In this document: piece by piece, positions 12,381 to 22,300 of the stretch
How the letters are laid out: each line of letters begins with the position of its first letter
How positions within the stretch are numbered: position 1 is the first letter of the stretch
Assembly (NCBI GenBank): GCA_009617715.1
Contig: VTFK01000140.1
Location: forward strand, 310,001-374,000
Direction of reading: 5' to 3'
DNA length: 64,000 nucleotides
DNA from: Plectrocnemia conspersa
Lineage: Eukaryota; Arthropoda; Insecta; Trichoptera; Polycentropodidae
Program-made: the position numbers and the translations under genes
Notes under the pieces: generated by a model
Databases searched by the model: none
Told to the model about the DNA's origin: nothing
The model's input: the letters and a program-made list of their open reading frames with translations, nothing else

Positions 12381-13497
12381 TTTAGAAATAAACACATAAA
12401 ACCGAATATATTATTTATTTATTTTGCTGCATTAAATCTTGTTGTCAAATTACCAAAAAGCAAAAAATGCTGCACATGTCTGATGCACGTGCTTCAAAAT
12501 CAAAAAAGTTTGTGAGAAACAAATTTAGCTGAAATACATAATTTATGTACAAAAACTTACTATATATTGTAAATATTTTTTGGAACAAATTCGATGTACA
12601 TATATTGTATATCGGAGTCGTTTTATCGCCTGTTATGTGCGAAACTATATATAAATTAAATCACTGTAATTGACGGAACATTATAAATACATAAATATAT
12701 CTTATATGTATGTAAATTTATATATATATTATATGTATATAATTTGTATCACTATATTAAAACATATGAAATGTTTTAATTGCATGTTAAAAATAATATA
12801 TCATACGTATAATATTGTTATCGACCTCCGCAAATTACGTCAAAGTATGCCGATACATTGTAGTTTCCCGATAATAACCGTTATTGTAGCACTGGTAGAA
12901 ACAAAAACACCACACAATCGTATTTTCATGCGATGTATACAACTTTTTTCTTGTGACTCGGCTCTAGCACGCGCGAATGTATGTAAAAAATTGGAAGCTG
13001 TGGCGTACACTGCGTTAAACGATAATACATAGTGGGACTTTCCAATATTTTGTTTTTTCAACTAGCGAATTTTGCAAATTCTGTCATACTACATACCGCC
13101 ATAAACATTCTATTCACAAATGTTTTTCGAAAGCATTTTTTTTATCAGAAGGAGTGTCTTATTGTCTCATATTTCGAATCAAAATAAGGGCGCATTAAGG
13201 ATCATGGATTTTAGAGCGGCACTAGTCACTCGGGTATATTGAATTAAAAACGATTACCTGTGTTGTTCAAGTATACAAATTGTTTTATTCTATTTTGTTT
13301 CAAATTACATTTTAAATAGTATAAACGAATATTCTATTAATAACCCTAATCACGACTTATGTAGGATATAGCGAGGTTTTGAACGAAAAAGCGGCGATTT
13401 CATTTAAAAACATTTATTTAATATAGTAATATTATCATAGATAAAAGGCACAAATCATAATTATAACCTCAAACTGCTGTTTGGATTTAATTTTTTG
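12381..13497. other. Spacer downstream of paramyosin
   Basis: No gene is recognised. Further minus-strand AATAAA hexamers near 13418-13413 and 13289-13284 could serve longer paramyosin 3'UTRs. The GC-richer patch at 12825-13060 could be distal 3'UTR or unrelated; the sequence does not decide. Confidence 0.4.
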
Positions 13498-13503
13498 TTT
13501 ATT
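13498..13503 (-). promoter_or_regulatory. Prm: Candidate poly(A) signal of paramyosin/miniparamyosin
   Basis: The first AATAAA on the minus strand after the shared stop codon lies about 310 nt downstream, after a GC-richer 3'UTR-like segment. Other copies further on may be alternatives. Confidence 0.45.
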
Positions 13504-13811
13504 TATATAAATAAGTTAATCGGTGATGTTGATTTACACAACAAAATGCTGTTCGGGGCGACCCCCGACGCCCCCTTTTCGTGACAGAGGAGCGCGGAAT
13601 ACTCGAGAAAAACGTAGCGACGATGATCATATGAGAGCGGCAAGCGTTTTTCTGCGCCTTTACCAGATAAAGCAGTAGTACACAATGATAAAAAATATAA
13701 CAAATTATTAAATATAACAATAGAAATTTCTCTCGGCTCCTTATAAAAATATGCGGATCGGCAAGCGAAATAATGTCCCCCTTATTTGGCCGGCGGCTGT
13801 GCGCAGCTTTT

Positions 13812-16343
13812 TTACTCGGATATGGTTCTGGTCTCTTGCACCATGTACACCTGGGATCCGGGCACGGTCGAGGTGGTCACGAAGGTGCGGTGCTTGGCGC
13901 GGATCAAGGATAGACTGCTCTCGGCGGTGTCGGCGCGGTCTTCCGCAGCTTCCAACTCGCGCTGGAAGCGGCGCACGCGAGTCACGCTCTGTTGCGACAT
14001 ACCCTCCTGGAATGCAAAACGTCGCGGTTAATTTACAGTTATGAAATTGCTACCCAGGTACGGGACGCTGATGCGGAAAAGTGAGTCGGTAGACTCGGAG
14101 TGAGGTGCTTGTATATTGCCTGGAACTCCCGAGCGGTGGAAGTCGACAACTCTAGCTTCGAATCCTGGAAATCAAGGGAAAGTGCGCGGACAGCTGCTCA
14201 TTGTGGAGGTCATTTACTGAAGGAAAACTGGCGAAGGATTACGAAAAAACGTAAGAAAATAGTGGCTGTCGAGGAACGTCAGACGATATATAAGAATTAT
14301 CCGGTTGAATACTATCTTACCTGTTCTTGTATCTGTCGTTTGTAAATGTTGACTTTCTGGGAGGTCTTCTCGAGCGAGTCTTGAAGCAGGATGATGTTCT
14401 TTTGGTCCTCTTCGCACTGGATGAGCACCTCCTTGACGGTGCGCTCCTTCTTGCGCAAGATCTTGATGGTTTCGGCGTGCCTTCTCTTCTCCTCGTCGAG
14501 TTCCAACTCCATATCGCGGATGCGAGCTTCCAACTTGCTGATGATCCTCTTTCCTCCGACGATGGCGTTGGCTTCGACTTCTTCGAGGCGGACGGACAAA
14601 TTCTGAAAGTGCAACGCAAATTTAAGCAATACTACTTCTTAATATTGCGCTCCAGATTCGCACGTACCTTGATTTCAATCTCCAAAGATTTTTTGATGGC
14701 CTCGACCTTGACGATCCTCTCTTGCTCTTCATGCAAGTGTTCGACGGTGTGTTTGAGTTCGACCTGTACGCGCTGGTATCTCTCATCGCTGATTCTCAAT
14801 TCCTTGGTGACTTCATCGTAGTCGGCAGCGATGGTGGACAGTTCCTGTTCGATCTTGGATTTGCAGCTGGCCAAGTTGACGTTGATGACGGTCAATTCGT
14901 TGATGCGGGTCTGTGATTCTTCGTATTGTTGTTCGACAGTTCTCTTAGCCCTGAGCGCCTGTAAACACATCGATCGATCTTAGCCGTTGTTCTCGCGCTG
15001 CGATGATAAATTTCAACTTACGGATTCGTAGTTGCCGCGCACTTCTTCGATCTCTCCGGTGAGAGATTGCAATCTGCGTTGAGCGATGCCGAATTGATCC
15101 AAAGTAACTTGGAGTTGACGTTGGATTTCATCGTAATGAACTTGCAATTCAGACAACTGCAAAAATATACATACACATGAATCGTTCATTATTTTACTTC
15201 TTCTACTTATTTTGTCAGAATGCTTTTATTTACCGTGATCGATTGCTTCTTGATAGTCTTCTGCAAGTCGATGTTGGTCTTGTTGGCCACATCCAAAGAC
15301 ATCTCCAGCTCGGTGATCTGGATCTGCAACTTCTTCTTGATGCGTACGACCTCGGTCTTCAGTTTGGTCTCGGCTTCGACGACGCGAGCGCTCAGCTGCT
15401 CGATTTCAATGCTGGTCTGCTTGCTGTTTATTAAAAAAACGTTACATAATTAATTGAAAGTGAAATGCAAAATTGAAACGCTGCCAGAAATATTTTGCAA
15501 ATTAAAAAAATATGGGACATTATGCAATATGCAGTATTTTTGGAATAACGCGCTACTCGAACGTCACCTCTTGTCCATGAAATAATTAGAGCTCTTGCTG
15601 TCGAAATTCCTCAGATCTCCTTTGAGTTGATCCAGGGGTTTTAAGAAGTTTTCGTCTAATTTCTTCTGGGATCTGTGCTCCATTAATTTGCAGTGCCCTC
15701 TCGAGTCGTGCGTGTTGATCACTTGATTGCGCTGGAAGCTTTTGATGTCCATTGAAGTCGAGGAAGATATGTTTTTGATGCTTTCCGATAGCAGTGTGGC
15801 TTCGATGGCTTTGGCGGATTTGCCTCTCAAAAATTTGGCAGCGCTCTTGAGCGCAGAATCGACGTTGGCCTCTTGCAGGCGTTGCATCTCAGCTTTCATG
15901 TCTTGCATCTTGCGCTGGTGCTCTTCTTCAGCTAGTATGGCCTGTCTTTCGTTGATCTTCTTCTTGGTTTTGACGTCGATGGTCTCTTCTGAGTGGACGT
16001 GCTTTGTGACATTCACCGCCGAGGCCACCTTGCGCACTGAGAAACCGGATCGCTTGGCTATTTTGAACTGGGAGAGGTCCTGCCTTGCCCGGTTGGCAGT
16101 CTCGCGAGCCAATCGATTCACATCCTCGTTGGAGTAAGAGCGCACTAGCTTTCCGGGAGTGTACGCTGCCAGACCTCTCTCGTTGTTCCACGGAAGATGC
16201 GGCGGATCCGGCCGCAGGCCCTTCTCTTTAGCGTTGATATAATCGATCATGGGCTGATAGTAGTTTATCCCATAGCCGTAGTTGTCTTCGTACACAGCCG
16301 TGGGCGGTTTTTCCCACTTTTTGGCCACTTTCAAACTAGACAT
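13812..16343 (-). CDS. Prm: Miniparamyosin, alternative first exon plus Prm exons 11-15
   Basis: A short paramyosin isoform of arthropod muscle made from an internal promoter. Its own first exon runs 16343-15568 (258 codons plus 2 nt) and ends AAGAG|GTGACG. It joins exon 11 (15423) in the same phase as exon 10 does, giving Ser at the junction instead of Arg. The five shared exons then add 363 residues, the number I recall as shared in Drosophila; total 622 residues. The unique head starts [14 protein letters not shown], has a Tyr-rich patch ([15 protein letters not shown]) and [16 protein letters not shown], then charged helical sequence around residues 135-170. The frame is open 23 codons further upstream, but I choose this ATG because the upstream part overlaps the likely TATA box and start site. 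The exon 8 frameshift does not affect this isoform. Confidence 0.92.
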
Positions 16344-19300
16344 GGCTTCGGCGACAGCTTCGAGACTAAACGGTCTAGGACACTGGCAGTACCGTATATA
16401 GTGTTTTAGCAACCTTGATACGTCTATTGCATGATGAGCGGCGGCGATCGGCCAAAATTGGACGGTGTAAATTTAAACCCCTATCGCTGGTGCGGCTTGT
16501 ATCTATTTGCGTCACTCGCCTCGTACCATTTTAGATTTTGGAGTGTCGCCTGTGTGAAGATATTTCGACGCCGCGAAAGTGAGAATGATACGAATTTAAT
16601 ACTCAGACATTGTTGCACCGAACGGTTGTCGAACGGCAAAGAGAAGAACTTCAAAGTATTCTTGGCGCTCAGACGCGATGCCAGCCGGTGAATATTTTTG
16701 GATAATGTTGGTTTTCAACCAGACAAATTTAACAGTATACTGACTTCAAAGAAAGCGTTATTGATAAATAATAATATTCAATTTTTTTTATATCCATACC
16801 ACGTATTCTTGAATTAAATTATCACATTTCTGACTTGGAGAAATATTATTATATGCACCTCTAATCGTAAGAATGTCCCAAAGGTTTCGTGTATCACTTA
16901 ATTTATAAATTATTATGATTCCAAAATATTTTTAATTTAACAAAACAGATTTAATTTCTATCGCTTTTTCAAATTTTTTGTACGTTTATTTCTATGTACA
17001 GTTTTCAATTGGGTTTTTAATAATTTAAGATTTACTTTAAGTAAAAATAATTTGTTTTAAAATATCCAACATTAAAGCTAGTATTTTCTCAAAAAAATAT
17101 ATCGTACAACACCTCATTTCTTGGGATTGTAGCAACCATTTATTCCCAAAATAACTAATTAAACAATATCTGTCTAAATTGTCCGTTAGCGCTCGTCTTT
17201 TCTCGACAGCAAAATCATTAAATGTCAGCGCCAGAACGATTGATTACACAAATTTCAATTAAAAAAATCTGATCCATGATATTTGCCAATCATTTCTTAT
17301 GTAAAATTGTGCGTTGATTTCGAAATATTAAGAAAATATATCAGTTTTAAAAATATTTCTAAATTTCCGTATTTTCAATTGTAAAAAAAGTGTTTTTACT
17401 TAATTGAAAATATCTCCGGTTTAAATTGACCGATTTCAAAGTATGTTATATACAATTAAAGTAAATTTAATTTTGCTTTATAATCAGTTTAGGCAGTAGT
17501 GAGGAATTTATCGACAATTTAAAATCATTTTTAGCAAAATTAGATCGAACTGCAAACTACAAAAAAAAATTAAATGTTAAAGTCCGATCTATTACAAAGA
17601 AAAATGGTGTCTGTTTATTAAAATCGGTTATAAAATATAGAAGTTATAAGCATTTGAGTGAAATTATATAAGTTAAATTTTCATGAATATTATTATTTAT
17701 ATAAATTCAATTTTATATAAAATAATTTAAAACCGAAAATATTTGCAATTTAAATACACTTTTTTTTCAAAATGAATAATATAGAAATTTTGCAATATCT
17801 CAAAATAAACTAGTGTTATTACAAACATTGCGATAAACTGAAAAGTTCAAATATTTGGGTAAAACATTAACTTAAATATTAGTAAATAGCAATGAAATAT
17901 ATAAATAAAATGTAAAACATTTCAGTGCTGGCACTGAAAAAATAGCATTAAAGTGGAACTCTTATTTTTTCGGGAAGATATTTTTAGCAAAGTCTAATGC
18001 CTTGATATTGTAATCTCCGGTTTTTTCTAAAATTGACCGGTAAATTGACCGGTAGCGTGCGAATTTATTTTTTAGCTTTTGAACCATTGATTATTATGGA
18101 AAATATTACGACTAACTAAGTAGTAAATTAAAAATATTTGTATCATTAAAATATTTGATAATATCGAATGTTCGAATGTAAAACTTTTACATTGAAACTA
18201 ATATTTGTTTCAGTGCTAGCACTAAAAAATAATAACAACAAAGTGCAGCTATTATTTTTTCGGGAAGATATTTTTAGCAGCAGCTAATATTTTGCTATTT
18301 TAATCTGTTTTTTTCTTTCTTTGTAAAATTGCTACTAAATATTTATTAATTCTGTCTAAATTGACCGTTAGCCGATGGCTTTTTATGATTTAAAAAATAT
18401 TGAGTTCCAGCTATTGAGCGCTTGATTATAATTCCAAACATTGCGACTAATTAAGTGGTAAATATCTTTAAAATTAAAAATATTATTCGTTAATATTTGT
18501 ATCATTAAAATATTTGATTATATCAATAAAATTTTTCAGTGCTAGTACTAAAAAAATAGTAACATTTATTTTTTTGGGAAGATATATTTGGCATCAGCTA
18601 ATGTTTTGCTATTTTAATCTGTTTTTTCTTTCTTACTAAAATTTCTAACAAATATTTATTAATTCTATCTAAATTGCCCGTTAGCTCACGGTTTTTCACG
18701 ATTTAAAAAATATTGAGTTCTATCTTTTGAACGGTTAATTATTTTGGTAAACATTGCGACTAGAGGTAAAAATTAAAAATATTTGTAGCAAAAATCATTA
18801 ATATTTGATAATATAAATAAAATATATCGTACAAATATAAAATTTTTATATTAAAACCAAAATTTTTCAGTGCTAGCACTAAAAAATAGTAACGATTAAG
18901 TGCAGCTCTAATTTTTTCGAGAAGATATTTTTAGCAGCAGCTAATGTTTTGCTATATTAATCTCTGTTTTTTCATCCTTTTTAAATTGCTACTAAATATT
19001 TATTAATTATATCTAAATTGATCGTTAGCTCAACTGAACTTACTGAAGAGTTACTGATTTTGGTAAACATTGCGACTAGCTAAGAGATAAAAATCTTTAA
19101 AATAAAAAATATTTGTAGCGAAAATCATTAATATTTGTACCATTAAAATATTTGTTAATATCAATAAAATACATCGTTCAAATGTAAAACGATTTAATGC
19201 TAGCACTAAATCGTTTTATATTGAAACTAATATTTTTTAGTAATATCTAGTGAAATAATTATTATTTTTGTGTTAATTAATCGGTAGAGCACTGCTTTTT

Positions 19301-22300
19301 TTCGATTTCAAAATCTTTGAGTGCTAGCCAATAATTTGAAACTGTACTTCCAATTTTTTTACTATGGCTACTAAATAATGTATTAATGAGAAAATCTGTT
19401 TAAATTGATCGTTAGCGCACGGTTTTCTTGTTTTAAAAAGCAGTCAGTATCAGCGCCGAAACGATTGATTATTTTTGCGAACATTGTGACCAACTTAGTG
19501 CTAATCATTTTTAGAGTTAAAATATGTGTGGTAAAAAACAAGGACTAGAAACATCCATATTTTTAAAACTAAAATATTTGTATCATTAAAATATTTATTA
19601 TTAGCAATAAAATACATTGTTAAAATGTAAAACGATTTAGTGCAAGAACTAAAAATATAGATTAAAATCCAACTAATATTTTTAATGCATGTAGTAATAT
19701 CTAATACTTTGCAATTGTAATCGCCTGTGTTTTTACAAAAATCGATACAAAATAATTTTTATTTTTGTGTAAATTAACCGTTAGCGCACGGTTTTTTTCG
19801 ATTTCAAAATCATCGAGTGTTAACTAATGTTTTGGAATTGTAGATCTAATTTTTTTTATTATCGATACTAAATAATAAATTTGTGAAAATCTATCTAAAT
19901 CACCGCCTAAAAATTGCGATTAACTTAGTGTTTATAATTAATATAGAATTAAAATATTTATGGTAAAAAATATAGACTAAAAACGTCAATATTTGCAAAT
20001 AGCAATTAAATATTTTAATTAAGATATAAAACGTTTCTGTGCTAGCACTAAAAATATATTTAATACCTAAATAGTTATTATTTCTATCTAAATTCGCCGT
20101 TAAAAAAATAAATATTTTTAGAACCGTTTTGTGTTTATCTGTATAAATTGACCGTTAGTGCACGGCTTTTTATATATTGAAAGTCATTGAGTGGCAGCGC
20201 CGGAATGGTGGTTTACTTTTGTAAATTTCTATTTAGAAAATAAAGTTTATAGCTTTCTAATGGATCATAAAATAAAATAAGTAATCGCGCAATTTTATTA
20301 CTTTAATTCAAGTGATCTTCGATCTAAGAATGTAGTAATTATATTTCCAAAGTTTTATTAATATTTCTTATCAATATTTTTTATTTTTTTTTAGACTCAT
20401 GTGATATGTTTTAAAGTATAATTTATAAACATATTTAATATCTTTATCTTATTTTACTACTATCTGATGATTAATAATCTTTATCTTATTCTACTACTAT
20501 ATGACGATTAGTAACACTTTTAGTTACATACGAAAGTGTATCAGTAAATGGTGTTATTACCGATATGTATATTCAACATGTATCTGTCATTTATTTGTGT
20601 CAAAAATCCGTTGATGCGTCCCTATTTATTCCCATCGTGGATTAGAGGTCAGCGCTCGAAATCGTTTTTTTTTAAATTATTGCATTTGGTCTACCATATT
20701 TTCTATACTTTCATACTGATGCGTTACTCACCGAATGGATTCGATTTCCTCGTCCTTCTCGTGAAGACGACGTTCTGCTTCATGGCGGAACTGTCCGAGT
20801 TCAGTAGAAAGACGCTGAGCCCTCTGTTCCTCAGCCTTGCGACCCTGTTCATATAAATTTCATATAAAATAGACGTTCAGCTTGACACTTATGTTCTCCA
20901 TAAAAGAGCACTTACAGCTTCAGCCTCCTTGTAAGCAGCGGTCAATTCTTCGCGTTCGTTCTCCAACCTGCGGAGCTCCAACTCCAACTCGTGGAGACGA
21001 CGGGTCAGATCCGTGATTTGGTTGCGAGCGTCGTGGAGGTCGTCTGAAAAGATGGTTGAATTTAGAATTTTTCGATAGAAGAAGTTGATAAACTCGAGAC
21101 TCACCAGCCATCTTCTTGTTCTCCCTGGCAAGAGTGTCTTTTGTTCCCTGGTCTTGTCGAGCTCGTGCGAGATGCGTGTGATTTCAACCTGCTTGTTGCG
21201 CATGTCTCTCTGGGATTGTTCGTACAGTTGAACAGTCTCCTCGAGACGCGTCTTGATTTCGATGTTGATGCGCTCCAAATGTTCGGTGCGCTTCTGCAAG
21301 TCCCTGGCGGTGTTGTTGGCTTTCTCCAAGTCAATGATGAGTACTTCCACCTGAACGCATACAAAAAAAAGCATGAGAACTTATTTTTCTTAAGTCCTTC
21401 AGAAGCAGTGACTCACCTCGCTTTGGAGGCGCGACTTGGTCTTCTCGACGTTGTTGATCTTGACGATGAGCATTTCGATTTGTTCTTCTTGCTCTGTGAT
21501 GCGGATGGTGTACTTGCGCCTGACCTCCTCGATCTCTTCGGAGCGGGCTTGAGCTTCAGATTCGAATTTGCAACGCCATTGTTGCGCCTCACCGCTGGAC
21601 TTCACCAATTGCCTCTCCAAGTCAAGACGAGCTTCAGATTCCTCTTCCAGTTGTACGCGGACGGATTCCAATTCGATCTCGACCTACAATTTTATGTTTT
21701 TAGATACAGAATCAATAATCTGGAAGCAAAGTCTTTGCAAAATGAACTAAATTTGAGTATGTGTGCCAATGGCATTATCCTTCATTAATGAGTACATTGA
21801 CATAGGAGAGAGAATTAGCTTATGCTTCATCTAATCGACTGAATCATAAATTGGCTCTCGATCGTTTAAGATTCTTGGCCTGATTTTGCAACTTTGCTTT
21901 AAACTAGTTTACGGTTCATTCGCTGTCGAGCAGTTCATTCGGAATCATATATGTGATTCATGCGATGATGATTTAATTACCTGGTGAAGTTGCGCCTCGA
22001 GGATAGAGCGACGACGCTCATCATCCTCAAGACGCCTACGAGCATCCTCGAGCTGGCTGGCAAGTTGACTTCTGAGGTAAATAACATTCTCAACGTTGAC
22101 CTGAATAAAAGTAATAACATATTATTGATTTTATTATTTGAGAGTATGCTGGATTCATAAGAAAAAAATCAGACCTTCAAATCTTGGACTTCCTTGACTA
22201 GTTCGATGTTCTCCTGAGAAAGGCGGGTCTTGTGCGAGGTGATGTCTACGATCGTGCGGTTCAATTCCTCGATCTTGATGTGGAGTTCGTTGATGGATAC

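Noticed and set aside
14041..14170. tRNA-like motif (TTCGAATCC) in Prm intron 14
   Set aside because: No A-box at the right distance and no cloverleaf; the opposite strand gives a better explanation as a candidate exon.
14327..14821. 164-codon plus-strand open frame
   Set aside because: It is antisense to paramyosin exons 13-14; coiled-coil codon bias on the minus strand opens the opposite frame.
21105..21180. Programmed frameshift or alternative splicing to explain the exon 8 frame change
   Set aside because: No second donor/acceptor pair restores the frame and a programmed shift is unknown for paramyosin; a missing base in a homopolymer explains phase and alignment at once.
21141..21788. 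215-codon plus-strand open frame
   Set aside because: Antisense shadow of paramyosin exons 7-8.
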